Part shown: positions 29,640 through 40,084 of the stretch, piece after piece
Numbering within the stretch: position 1 is the first letter of the stretch
Layout: every line of letters starts with the position of its first letter
From: Geotrypetes seraphini
Taxonomy: Eukaryota > Chordata > Amphibia > Gymnophiona > Dermophiidae
DNA length: 64,000 bases
Assembly (NCBI RefSeq): GCF_902459505.1
Contig: NC_047096.1
Coordinates: 9,796,001-9,860,000, forward strand
Reading direction: 5' to 3'
The notes under the pieces: generated by a model
The model's input: the letters and a program-made list of their open reading frames with translations, nothing else
Told to the model about the DNA's origin: nothing
Databases searched by the model: none
Program-made: the position numbers and the translations under genes

Positions 29640-30660
29640 TTTTCAAGTTTCAAGTTTTATTTCACATTTGATGGATCGCCTATTTCGAAATTCTAGGCGA
29701 TGTACATAATAATATAATATAGAAACTTTAACCAAATTACAAAATCAATTAAGACTCACATGAAAGGTAGGGAAGGAGGGTAAAGTTACAATGTGGGAGA
29801 AGAAAAAAACAAAAAACCAGGGAAGAACGAAAGGTAGGGTAAAATTTATGAATAAAAATTTATGCGTAAAAAATTTATGCATTAAAATTGTTTAAGGGCG
29901 TCCTTTAGTTGTATTATAAATCAAAGGCGTCCTTAAATAAATAAGATTTTAAAAGCTTTTTAAATGTTATGATATCACTTTCAATTCTGATGTAATGGGG
30001 AAGGGAGTTCCACCATTGTGGCCCTGCGACAGCAAACATTTCAGCTCTTCGTGTTCCGATGACTTTTAATGATGGGACAGTTAATAAGTTTTGATTAGAT
30101 GAGCGCAGGGATCTTTGAGGTGTGTATGGGATAAGTGATTTTAATATAAATTGTGGTTCGCTGAATGTGAGGGTCTTAAAAATTAGGAACATCAGCTTGT
30201 AGAGGATCCTGTGGTTAACTGGTAACCAATGCGCGTCAATTAATAATGGGGTGACATGATCGAATTTTTTTGCATTGTAGGTTAACTTTATGGCTGTGTT
30301 CTGAATGATTTGCAGTCTTCTTTTTTCTTTTTGGCTGATATTTAAAAAAAGGGCGTTACAGTAGTCTATTTTAGTTATGATGAATGAATGGATTAAAATC
30401 TTTAATGATGAAGGATAGAGAAATTTGGAAATTGATCTTATCTGTCGAAGTTTGTAAAAACAATGTTTAACAATGGAAGAGATATGTTCATGATAAGATA
30501 AGTTATTATCGAATAGCACTCCAAGAATTTTAACCGTTGGTTCAGTGCTGATAGGTATATTGTTAATAAGAAAAGGTTTTATCAGTGAAATATCTTTTTT
30601 CCATTTAAATAGAATGGATTTTGTTTTATTACAAACAGCTTACAGGGAGAACCTCTGCCT
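29640..30660 (-). mobile_element. L2-like LINE, ORF2 C-terminal part
   Basis: A 201-codon minus-strand frame (30,519-29,914) carries KIDYCNALFLNISQKEKRRL, HVTPLLIDAHWLPV and QWWNSLPHYIR, diagnostic of the region downstream of the RT core in L2-clade LINEs. The frame is intact over this length, so the copy is fairly young. The 3' UTR runs down to about 29,640. Upstream of about 30,660 the element is truncated; the RT catalytic core is absent. Confidence 0.85.
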
Positions 30661-31090
30661 CAACATGCCTGGAATCTAGACTGCTTGTCTTTTGACTGCC
30701 TTTTGGGCCCAACAAGCTGGCCAGAGACCTGAACGCCCACAGGATTAGGTGCACGCAGATGGGGGAGAGGAAAGCAGATAGCCCTGATCCTAGAAAAACT
30801 TCCACAGAGCCATTCAGCCTGCTCTACCAGTTTGGAAGTTCATGAACTTTTCCCTTGGGAGCAAGGCTCACCCCAGGTTCATCTGCAGTGGGCTTGAGTG
30901 CAAGCTGAGTGGGTGCACTGCAAAGCAGTCTACATCTTGGAAGCAGACCCTCGACCTTGGAGTCTGTGTTCTCCCACAGCCAGAGCTGTCCCAAGACTGG
31001 GATTCTCTGCAGCACTAAAAAGCCCCGCAAACAGTTAAAAACCCCCAAATAAACCTGAATATAATTGAAAAATAAACGCAAGAAGAAAAG
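30640..31090. mobile_element. possible DIRS-type noncoding fragment
   Basis: CTCCCACAGCCAGAGCTGTC near 30,970 resembles segments at 49,800-50,000 and 56,470-56,520. Broken and old; family assignment is weak. Confidence 0.3.
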
Positions 31091-31164
31091 ACCAGCTCCT
31101 ACCATGTCACTTGTAGAAAGACAACAGAGGAACTGGAGGACAGCCCCTTAACTGTAACCATGAC

Positions 31165-31290
31165 ATCCTGTTTGTCTTGTCTGTATAGACTGTAAGCTCT
31201 TTTGAGCAGGGACTGTCTTCTTTGTAACTCTATACAGTGCTGCGTACATCTGGTAGCGCTATAGAAATAATTAATAGTAGTAGTAAAGAT
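31165..31290 (+). mobile_element. LINE/SINE 3' tail
   Basis: CATGACATCCTGTTTGTCTT, AGCTCTTTTGAGCAGGGACT, TGGTAGCGCTATAGAAATAA and a TAG-trinucleotide end. A near copy lies at 50,690-50,832. Confidence 0.75.
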
Positions 31291-31940
31291 GGAAGATGGA
31301 GCAAAAGAACGCTTATGAAGCTCTCTACTATTGGAAACATCATTTCAGTAATAGAAACAAAATTGGCAGCAGTTTTACTGGCATTTCTCATGAAGTTTTT
31401 CCTGCATTTCTATACTATTTAGTTTGATTCTTTTGGTTTACCATAGCAATGTACAGCCAGAAGACAGAATTTTAGAAAACAGTATTACATATTAACCTTG
31501 CCCAGTAATCCAGCGTGTATTTAAGTAAACCATAGGAGTTAACTGTGTGGAATCAGTGGGTGCTGAACAAACTTCCTCTGGGTTTTACTAAACCGAGGTG
31601 AGAAGCTATTAGTACAAGGAGCTCTCCTTCATTTGTGTCCAGCGAGAGCAATTTGAATTAAGCTTGGCACCCCCGATCATTTTGAACCGTTGGCACCTAT
31701 GAAATGGACCAATGTGAAAAAATAAATTTCTCACGAATTTCTATTTTCTGAAACAGTAGTTCGTGGAAAATGATCTTTCCACCTTTAAAAAAAAGAATCA
31801 TCGAAACCAACCGGGCGTTACGTTTTCAGCTACACATACGATCAGATCAATAAGTTAGGTTACTTTTTAACCAAGACCATAAGACTAGCCTTCCGGGTCC
31901 ATCCCGTCTCCACGGAGGCCAGTCCAGGTCACTAGTACCT

Positions 31941-32050
31941 GGGCTCCTTTTACTAAGCTGCGATAGCGGTTTTAGCGTTAGTTCTAGCCGCGTAGCGCGG
32001 GTTTAGCACGCGCGCTAACAATGCTATGGCAGCTTAGTAAAAGGAGCCCT
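31941..32050. mobile_element. GGGCTCCTTTTAC palindromic MITE beside the NRAS promoter
   Basis: GGGCTCCTTTTACTAAGCTG pairs with CAGCTTAGTAAAAGGAGCCC, a perfect match of 20 bases, about 100 bp from the CpG island. A young copy. Confidence 0.9.
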
Positions 32051-32129
32051 AAGACGTATGGCTACATATTTTTCATTAAAGCCACCAGTGACCAAATCCC
32101 TCCCCGCTCCACAAAATGCCATTTGTTCC

Positions 32130-32480
32130 ATGGACCAGATATTGAGCCACGTGAGAAGAGCGAGAGCCGTCCTTCTCTTCGGTGGGGAAGGAAAGGCCGC
32201 CCAGCGCGGGAAGCGTCTGCTAGACGAGGAGCCGAGCCCTCTGGCGCCCAGGGCTACACGCCCTGCTGGGGAGCCGCCGAGCTCGCGGGCGCCGCTCCCT
32301 CCCCCCCCCAATCTGCTCCAGTACCTGCTCCCGCCGCTGCTCCCCGAGGCACCGGGCACGCTCACTTCCGGGTGCCAGGCTAAGCGACGCCCGTCGCCTC
32401 GCTTCCGGATTGGCTGGGCCCGAGACCAATGGGGAGCCGCCCTGCCTCTTTTTCAAAAACAAACCGCACCCGGGAGCCGC
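32130..32480 (-). promoter_or_regulatory. NRAS: NRAS CpG-island promoter with CCAAT and ETS sites
   Basis: This is the longest stretch dense in CpG in the window apart from transposon interiors. On the minus strand a CCAAT box (32,409-32,413) directly abuts an ETS site (CCGGAAG, about 32,402-32,409). A second CCAAT in the opposite orientation is at 32,426-32,430, a second ETS site at 32,364-32,371 and an E-box CACGTG at 32,148-32,153. No TATA box is visible. CpG-rich, TATA-less promoters with ETS and NF-Y sites are typical of housekeeping genes, as NRAS is. A poly-G run at 32,485-32,497 marks its upstream edge. Confidence 0.7.
32325..32400 (-). other. NRAS: putative NRAS noncoding exon 1
   Basis: The 5' UTR of NRAS needs an upstream noncoding exon, because exon 2 starts with an acceptor. 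Within the CpG island the minus strand offers the donor GAGCAG/GTACTG at 32325/32324, just downstream of a CCGGAAGTG (ETS) motif like the one I recall in human exon 1. The transcription start is a guess (about 32,370-32,400); the donor could be another GT in this GC-rich stretch. Intron 1 would be about 7.3 kb. Confidence 0.4.
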
Positions 32481-32831
32481 TTTGGGGGGGGGGGGGGCTT
32501 TCTGACGAATTGCAAAGGCCAACGACGGGAATTGGGGAGGGGGGGTTGGTATTCAACTCTTTTAACTAATGAACGTCCAAGCATCAGTCGTGCTGTTTCG
32601 GCTCTCTCGCCCTGTATTCCAAGCCTCGTTTTAGTCCTGCAGAGAGTCTCTTGGTGCGTGCCACGCCTCACTCTGGTAGTCCCTCTGCGTTTCAGAGCGC
32701 TGCAGGCAGCGGATTCCAAAGTGACTTGTCTAGCGCTAGATCTCCAGTCTGCTCTCTCGTCCTCTTGCTCGTCCCTCGAATAAGAGTTTTCTGATAGTAG
32801 GTGAATATCCCATGCTGGCAAGTTGCTGTAG

Positions 32832-33015
32832 AACAGGGGTAGGGAACTCCGGTCCTTGAGAGCCGTATTCCAGTCGGGTGGTTCAGGATTTCCCCAATGA
32901 ATATGCATTGAAATCAGTGCATGCACATAGATCTCATGCATATTCATTGGGGAAATCCTGAAAACCCAACTGGAATAGGGCTCTCGAGGACCGGAGTTCC
33001 CTACCCCTGCTGTAG
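32832..33015. mobile_element. fold-back MITE upstream of the NRAS promoter
   Basis: AGGGGTAGGGAACTCCGGTC on the left pairs with GACCGGAGTTCCCTACCCCT on the right, a perfect match. TTTCCCCAATGAATATGCAT lies near the loop. Confidence 0.92.
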
Positions 33016-33230
33016 AAGAATGAGATTTACATTCTCCAACTCCTTCTCTGGTGCTATGGAGCGCCCCACCCCACCTTTTGGCTTCCCTGCATTACATTGG
33101 AAGAAAAAAAAAATTGTCTGGGCCTGCACAAACACTAACGCTACCTGATGATCAAATTAAAAGGTCAAGCAGGTCCCAAATTTGCAATCACTAATATAGA
33201 AGATGGAGGTATCTAATAATAAACCTTCAT

Positions 33231-33456
33231 TAAAGGGCCACTGTGGCGAGGAACCCAAAAAAAGTAGTAATACCCTGACTGAGTGATCCTCCAGGTGCAC
33301 CGCTGACAACACAAGCCTGATTGTCCCATTCACTTCTGTTGCAGCTAAGGTGAGCCTCTTCAGAGCAGGGATGCTGAAGCTGCTGTCAGCAGCGCAGGTG
33401 GAGGATTGCTTAGTATTACTGCATTTTTGGGTTCCTCTCCAGTGTCCCTTTAAAAT
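33231..33456. mobile_element. TTAA-type MITE
   Basis: The left end TTAAAGGGCCACTGTGGCGA and right end TCCAGTGTCCCTTTAA are inverted, as are the adjacent GAGGAACCC and GGGTTCCTC. TTAA at both ends suggests a TTAA target site. Confidence 0.75.
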
Positions 33457-33554
33457 TGTTTTTTTTAAAGTAATGTCTCCTTTAAAACCAGATATAACAT
33501 ACATAACTGAGGTGCAAGCCAATTGACAATTTCATATTAAAAATTGCCTTTCCT

Positions 33555-34376
33555 CCTAGAATCGCCTTAGTGTCTTTACAAAAACCGATTGTGGAGGGAG
33601 GGGTTAATTTCCCAAATTTTTATAGGTATCATCAGGCCTATATTTTGCATCAGGCTATGTATTGGATCCTACCCGAGCTCATGGAACATCTTCCGGACTG
33701 GTTGTTTTTGGAATGGAAAATTGTCCCCAATGTGCTTATCTCATGTATTGGATATAAAGCTTCCTAGTTATGTTAAAAATAATACTATTATTTTGGATAC
33801 TTGGAAGACTTTAAGATGTATAAATAAGTTAACAGAAATTCCTATAGAACAGTCTTTATGTCAATCCTTATGGCTGAACTCCAAGATACAAATAGGCAGA
33901 TCTAAAATTGATTGGAAAGAATGGATGCAGGCAGGTATAAGAACATTAGAAGAGGTAATATCAAATGGTAAATTTATTGAATTTTCAAGGTTACAACAAT
34001 CTTTTGGTATTTCTAAATTTCAGTTTTATAATTGGGTACAATTAAGGCAGGCCATTCGGAAAGGGTTCCCTGAATGGCGAATTTAAAAAAATTATTATAT
34101 CTTGCAGTTCCTTTGTTTTCAGGCAGATATGATGAGTCATCAGGCACCAGGTGGTATAAATTGATATCTGATTTTATGAATAAGAAACCTAAAAATGCTC
34201 TTAGAGATATCTGGAGCATCGAGATTGGACAGTATATTTCTGCGTCTCGATGGCCACGTATTTGGTCTTGGAGGATGAGGTGTACAGTGTCATCATCTAA
34301 GAGACAAACATGGTTTTTTTTGTTGCATCGTTCTTTTTGGACCCCGCTTAGATTAAATAAGTTGGATAACTCATAA
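33555..34376 (+). mobile_element. L1/Tx1-like LINE, ORF2 C-terminal part
   Basis: Translation gives KPIVEGGVNFPNFYRYHQAY, then LPSYVKNNTIILDTWKTLRC and KFQFYNWVQLRQAIRKGF across two adjacent frames. This matches the conserved C-terminal layout of L1-clade ORF2 (GG.N.P....YYQA, later the Y.Q.R.....KG block). One frame change near 33,765 and later stops show that it is dead. Truncated at both ends. Confidence 0.7.
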
Positions 34377-34379
34377 GTC

Positions 34380-35415
34380 TAAAAGATCCTCCTCTTCACA
34401 GCAGCCTGTCCCGCCTTCACTCGTTGCCGCCGCTGATGCTGATCCTCCTCTAAAGAGCAGCCTGCGATGGTGGCCAGCTTTAGCGAACCTCGCAGGCCGC
34501 TCTCCAACATCGGTAGCATGTTCCCTTTGACGCACAGGATTGCATCAGAGGGAACGTGCTACCGAGTTGGAGAGCGGTCTGCAAGGTTCGCTAAAGCCAG
34601 CCACCACGATCGCAGGCTGCTTTGAAGAGGAGCAGGCCAGAAGACGCCGGGATGGAGGGAAGGTAAGAAGCGGATCAATACCAGGGGCCAGGAGAGGGAA
34701 AGGGGGCTGCTTTGGGGGGGAGGGAGGGAGGTGTGCTGGGGACAGACAGCTTTGCTCTGGGGGAAGACAGAAGGGGCCATGGAGAGGGAAAGGGGGCTGC
34801 TTTAGGGGGAGGGGTGTGCTTGGGACAAACACCTTTGCTCTTGGGGGAAGACAGAAGGGGCCATGGAGAGACAGGGAGAGGGAAAGGGAGCTGCTTTGGG
34901 GGGGAGGGGTGTGCTGGGGGGAGACAGAAGGGGCCAAGGAGAGATAGGGAGAGGGAAAGGGGGCTGCTTTGGAGGGGAGGTATGCTGGGGGACAGATAGC
35001 TTTGCTCTGGGGGGGAAGACAGAAGAGGGCCACGGAGAGACAGTTAGGGAGAGGGAAAGGGGGATGCTTTGGGGGGGGGAGGTGTGTGCTGGGGGCAGAC
35101 AGCTTTGCTCGGGGGGGGGGGGGGGGGGGAGAGGACACAGACAGCGGCCAAGGAGAGAGATAAAGAAACACAGACAGACACATTTATTCTAGCACCCGTT
35201 AATGTAACAGACTTAAAGACTAGTAGTTTCTAAATCTTTCCCTTTTGGTTAAGTCTTAATAATAATATTGTAATTTATAGCTAAAGAGACATATGATCAA
35301 GAAACTGTTTTATTTTACTTTTGTGATTATGATAAACATACCAAGAGCCTCAAAATAGTACCTGGTGGGCCGCATGTGGCCAACAGGCCTTGAGTTTGAG
35401 ACCACCGCTCTAGAT
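34380..35415. mobile_element. hAT-like non-autonomous element with G-rich minisatellite
   Basis: The right end (TTGAGTTTGAGACCACCGCT) resembles the hAT-type ends at 57,940-57,953 and 60,935-60,951. The GC-rich left interior (34,490-34,610) holds an inverted pair around GAGGGAACGTGCTACCGAG, as does the 59,673-60,951 element. The left terminus appears lost. Confidence 0.6.
34685..35130. repeat. G-rich minisatellite
   Basis: Imperfect tandem units (about 55-115 bp) built from GGGAAAGGGGGCTGCTTT, GGTGTGCTGGGG, ACAGCTTTGCTCTGGGGG and AGACAGAAGGGGCCA, with G-runs up to about 20. Long frames on both strands here come from the repeat. Confidence 0.88.
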
Positions 35416-36260
35416 GATTCTACTAGTACTATGGATGGGCCTCTAGCTAGAGGGTGTGGTAGGGAGTCCTGTCTGAGATTCAGCACCCCCCCCCCCCCCC
35501 AGGTGTACAGTCCACTGGACCATGTTCCACCACAGCCTCCAAGAAGTCCCAATGATGACAGGACAGAAGCCATCCTCCCACAGGGAGAAGGCAGGTTATC
35601 AGAATTCTGGGAGGCTTGGGTGAAGATCAGCTTGGACTGATGGGTTCTGGACATCATTCAGGAAGGATAGACTCAAATTCAGCTACCTGGTGATGGTTCG
35701 TTACTTGACAGTTGGGTGGCCAGGGTCTGAGCCACAGATTCAGCCATTTGGGCTATAGAACCCATTCCACCCACAAGTTCAGTGCCTTCCTCCCCCCCCC
35801 CCCCAAAAAAAAAAAAAAAAAAAAAGACGCAGAAGACTGGAGGCCAATTCTGGACCTGAAGTCAATCAACAGGGCTTTGAAAGTACCACAGCTCCACCTG
35901 AAGACAGTGTATACTCATTGCCATGGTGGCAGCAGAATGTATGGCTTCCTTGGGTTGACAAATTCCAATTTATAAAGAGCATAGAAGCTTCTTAAGATTC
36001 CATGGTCTAGGGAACCACTTCCAGTTCTCCGCCTTGCCCTAGGGACTAGCAAAAGTGCATTGCACCTTCACCAAGATTATAGTGGTGACCTATCTCAGAA
36101 AGGAAATTCTGGTGCACCCCTACTTAGATGACTGGCTGATCAGGGCCAAGTCCAAACATGAGGGGAAACAAGTGATGACTCAAGTACACCAGCTGCTGAA
36201 GGATGGGGAATGGATTGTCAGCTTCCACAAGTGTCAGATGTTATAACTTCTCACCACTAG
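35370..36260 (+). mobile_element. DIRS-type reverse transcriptase remnant
   Basis: Plus-strand reverse-transcriptase-like blocks include [15 protein letters not shown] near 36,105-36,150, a DIRS-family catalytic block. The upstream segment has the GRLSEFWEAW-type linker found before RT in these elements. The copy is a fossil with multiple breaks, truncated at both ends. Confidence 0.75.
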
Positions 36261-36299
36261 GAAATAATCATATGTGTGTGCTCATTGGAAAGAGCTTCT

Positions 36300-36905
36300 A
36301 GCTCTGAGAATCAGTCCACATGCAAAATATCTGTCCCATAGCAAAAAAAGTTCCCCACCGCCAATGTTGACCCCCAACGAATGCAGCACTGGGAATCCCC
36401 TGCCCCGACAGAAAATCAACAAGAGGGATGCCCACTCCCTTCTGCCAACAGACCCCCCCTTTACTCCTGAAAAAAAAGGTAGGAAGGATACCCACTCACT
36501 CCTGCCACTAGATGCTGCCCTGAATTCCCCCCCCCCCCATACCTTTGCTAGACATTAGGAGCTGGGAGGGAACCAAGTCCCTCTGGCTCCAAGCCCCACC
36601 TGTGGAAAATGGCAGGCCTTTCCCACCCTGGAGTACCATGTGATGCATGGAAAGGAGCCTAAGACAACTTTCTCTGTATGCACCATGTGATGCATGGGAG
36701 AGGAGCCCAAGGCTCCTCCCTCTGCATGCTCTGAGCAAATCAGGCCCTTAGGCCTCTCCCCATGTATCACATGGGATACATAGGGAAGAGCCTAAGGCCC
36801 TGATTTGCTCAGATGTCAGACCTTAGGCCCCCTTCCCATGAATCACATGGGATAGAGGGAGGAGCCTAAGGCCTTGATTGGCTCAGATACCTAAGGACCT
36901 TAGAC
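36300..36905. repeat. imperfect repeats with GTGATGCATGG / AGGAGCCTAAG units
   Basis: Several diverged direct and inverted copies of ATGTGATGCATGG, GAGGAGCC(T/C)AAGGC and GATTTGCTCAGAT occur between 36,590 and 36,900. 36,340-36,530 repeats CCACTC(C/A)CT(T/C)CTGCC. Probably the interior of the adjacent MITE. Confidence 0.55.
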
Positions 36906-37122
36906 TCCTCCCTGCAAATTTTTCCCCATTTCTGTCCCATTCCTGTAAGCTCTGTCTTAAACCACACAAGTCTTAAACACTTGTGATTTTAAAGTTTTTG
37001 AGGTTTCTGCAGATGAGGCCAGAGCTTACAGGAATGGGGCAGGGCAGGAAAAGAACTTGCTGAGACGGGAAAATGAGTTCCTAAGGGGAAGAATATGTCC
37101 CCGTGTCATGCTCTATGGCAGA
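36905..37122. mobile_element. MITE of the GAGAATGACA family, right end
   Basis: TTGTGATTTTAAAGTTTTTG and ATGAGGCCAGAGCTTA are shared with the 6,317-7,045 element. It ends CCCCGTGTCATGCTCTA. Confidence 0.7.
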
Positions 37123-37229
37123 GGGCTCCAACTCTATCACTAAAGTGGGAAGAGTATGTGCTCAGAAGTGTAAGGATTTCTGCAATTCCCAAACTGAAGG
37201 AAGGGATTGAACACCTAGCATACTGAATC

Positions 37230-38010
37230 CAGAAGCGACATAACAGATCTTACATTATAATTATATCATTAAAACCCAATTAAAACTAATAATGAAAACA
37301 AAAATTTAAAGAAAGTTTCCTAAACTAGAAATAGTGCCCACAGATGTGCAATCCCAAAGTGAGTCAGTTCCAAAAATCAACCAACTGAGATTGAGCAGAC
37401 AACAAAAACTGTCTGATTTTACTTTTTTTACAGAAGGGAGTTTCAGTTGGAAAGAATTTCTCGTTTGATTTTTTAAAAGTGGATTTTGCAATAAAGTAAT
37501 CAAATACTGGGGAGCATTACCTGCTAATCTTGAAAACCGATTCCTAATTTAAATTTTAATCTAGCTTCCAAAGACAGCCAGACATTGAAGTTTACTATAA
37601 GGCTAGAAATGTTCAAATTTCCACAAGCCAAATATTAAATCTAACAGTTAAGTTCTGAACCAACTAATTGTTTAGTAAGGGAATTAGAACATATAAACTA
37701 AATTACAGTAGTCTAGTCTAGACAGAATCAAGGACTCCACTAAAATCCTAAAAGGTTCAATCTTAGTTCTCATTAACAAATATTGTTTAATTACATGTTG
37801 TACATAACAAAGCCAAGTTATTGTCAATTTCTATCCCCCAAATTTGTTGAGTGTAAATCCAAAGAAATTATCCCCATCTATAGAAACAATTATGACATAT
37901 CTTGAATCCTTCAGAGAACCTAACCAGAAGAATTGTGTTATGTTTTTATTCAATCTAAGTCATTGTATGGAAATCCAGTTTTCAATACTATCAACACAGA
38001 TTTTTATTTT
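37230..38010 (-). mobile_element. diverged L2-like LINE fragment
   Basis: ATTACAGTAGTCTAGTCTAG near 37,703 parallels the TTACAGTAGTCTATTTTAG segment of the 29,640-30,660 LINE in the same orientation. Heavily decayed. Confidence 0.5.
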
Positions 38011-38510
38011 GGAGATAGTATCCATTAAGCAAAGAGATATTGGGCTAGATGGATTATTGGTCTGGCACAATATGGCTATGGTAAAATAAGTGATTTTCAT
38101 AATAATTTCTAACCAGATGATGCTATTTCACTGCTGAGCTTGGTACTATGGACAGAAAAGTAAAGTAGAGGTGGGAAAAAGCCACCATGAGCAAAATGAT
38201 AGTATAGTACTACACCAAGTAAGGCTATGGTGTTGCTTACAGGTACCAAAACTGACAAAACAAAACCAAGTACAAGCTTAATGACAAACACCGCTACAGG
38301 CCTAATTAAGCTGCCAGTAAGTTTGCAATTTATTTTAGCCTATTATAACTATCAGGAAACTTAACCTCCAAAAACAGATCGACCTTCCAAGGAAAAGCTT
38401 ACTGCGTTTCTCTAGTTCAATGAAGTGCCATGATATTACCTGGAACCTTAGGGTTAAACTCTCAAAAACAAAAACCACCTATAGAGCAAGTTGACATGGA
38501 GAGAGATGCA

Positions 38511-39651
38511 TGGTCGAGTCACATTAATGTGACCACCTGCTAATATCCAGAATAACCACTTCTAGCAGCATGGGCAGCAGCCAGACCCTATGGGAGTGAC
38601 TCAATAAGATACTGGACGATTGCTATAGTATCTGGAACCATGCAGACTGCAATACATCAGACAGTTGCTGATGGGTGCGTGGTGGTGGATCCAGTTGTTG
38701 AATATTGAGGCTGTCCCAAATATACTCAACTGGGTTAAGGTCTGGGGAATTCAGAGGCTAGGGAAGTAGCTGGAAGTTTTAATCATGCTCTGCAAACCAC
38801 TCGCAAACAATTCTGGTAGTATGACATGTTACATTGTCCTTTCGAAAGATCCAATCTGCCATAGGGAAGACTATGAATATGTATGAGTGTATGCCATTGG
38901 CAAGGATGGAGAGATATCCATATTGGTTGAGAGTGCTTTCCAGAGGTATCAACTGTCCCAGACTATACCAAGAAAACATTCACCATACCATAATGCTGCC
39001 ATCAACTTGTGTACGTCCAACAATGTTTGCTAAGAACAAAGACCCAGCAGTTTCACACCTGACATGTCAATGTCCATCTGTTCGATAGAGCTCAAAATGT
39101 GACTCATCGGAGAAGGCAAACCTCTGCCAGTTGGTGCAAATCCAATGTTGGTACTCCTGTGCAAATTGCTTTTTTGGCGCTGAACCCTTGAGAGCACGGG
39201 TGTAGTCACCAGCTGTCTGCTCCAAAGCCCCATTCGCAACAGGGTTCGATGCACAGTCATTTTGGGCACACATCTGGAAGCTCCCTGGATCATTTGGATG
39301 GTGAGTTGCTCCATGGTAGCGTGCCGATCGGCCCACCCGTTCACATCTCACATTGATGGCTCATGCTGCCCCACAGTTACGTGTTGGGTCACTTTAACCA
39401 CAGAAGCCTGTGAACAGTTCACAAATTCCACTATTTTTGAAATGCTGCTGCCCTTTGCCTGGTAGCCGATGCCTTTCAATATCTGCTAAATTGCGCTTTT
39501 TCCCCTTGATAGCCATGGTTGCTAAATTGGCAACTTACTGACATCCCACCTTATAAAACACATAAAGTCTGCATGTGACATGTGCATTTGTTCATTGGCT
39601 GAGTCCCTGACCTCAGTGGTAGGTTGTAGTCATAATAATGTGAATCGACTG
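38511..39651 (-). mobile_element. Tc1-like DNA transposon, decayed
   Basis: The inverted ends share a core (TCGAGTCACATTAATGTGAC left; GTCATAATAATGTGAATCGA right), with TA after the right end. Minus-strand transposase pieces show an N-terminal helix-turn-helix part (TVHRTLLRMGLWSRQ), then FSDESHFELYRTDGH (first D), DNVTCHTTRIVCEWF (second D) and SPDLNPVEYIWD (E), the DD34E layout. The reading frame is split by frameshifts around 39,080-39,330 and around 38,770-38,990, so it cannot encode an active enzyme. Length of about 1.14 kb is close to a short Tc1 element. Confidence 0.88.
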
Positions 39652-39689
39652 TATATATTTGATTGTTTTATTATTAGAATTGTTATTGT

Positions 39690-39880
39690 TGAGATGTTTG
39701 CTATGATATTTTATGAAAAAAATTTTTTTTTTTAAACTTTTGCTCTTAATCTTTCCTGTTCTATTTTTAATGGAGTTCTTTTCTTGATGAATATGAACTA
39801 TGTATTGTAAACCGCTTGGATCCTGTTAGGCTGTTATGCAGTATATAAAGTTCTTAATAAACAAACATATAGGTGGTGCT
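39690..39880 (+). mobile_element. LINE 3' tail
   Basis: ATTGTAAACCGCTTGGATCC followed by TATAAAGTTCTTAATAAAC; a near copy lies at 56,770-56,945. Confidence 0.7.
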
Positions 39881-40084
39881 GGGAATATTAAAAACATTGT
39901 GACCTAAAGTTAGCTTACAGAATCTTAGATAGCTTACTGTATTGCGTTATGAGAACAAATTTGAGTCAAGAAGGAACCTTCTTAGCCCTAAATTGGCTAC
40001 TGACATGAGGCAGATATTAATTTGATCCCTGCCAAATGATTTCTAGAATAGAACAGAATGCATGCCCCAGGAAGAAAGAATAAA

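Noticed and set aside
29914-30519. 201-codon frame as a host gene
   Set aside because: Matches the C-terminal part of L2-like LINEs repeated elsewhere in the window.
32058-32783. 241-codon plus-strand frame over the NRAS promoter
   Set aside because: Lies in a CpG island antisense to NRAS; GC-rich sequence rarely forms stops. Low-complexity Pro/Ala/Arg content and no known domain.
34545-35183. 212-codon minus-strand Pro/Ser-rich frame and matching plus-strand Gly-rich frames
   Set aside because: Produced by the G-rich minisatellite.
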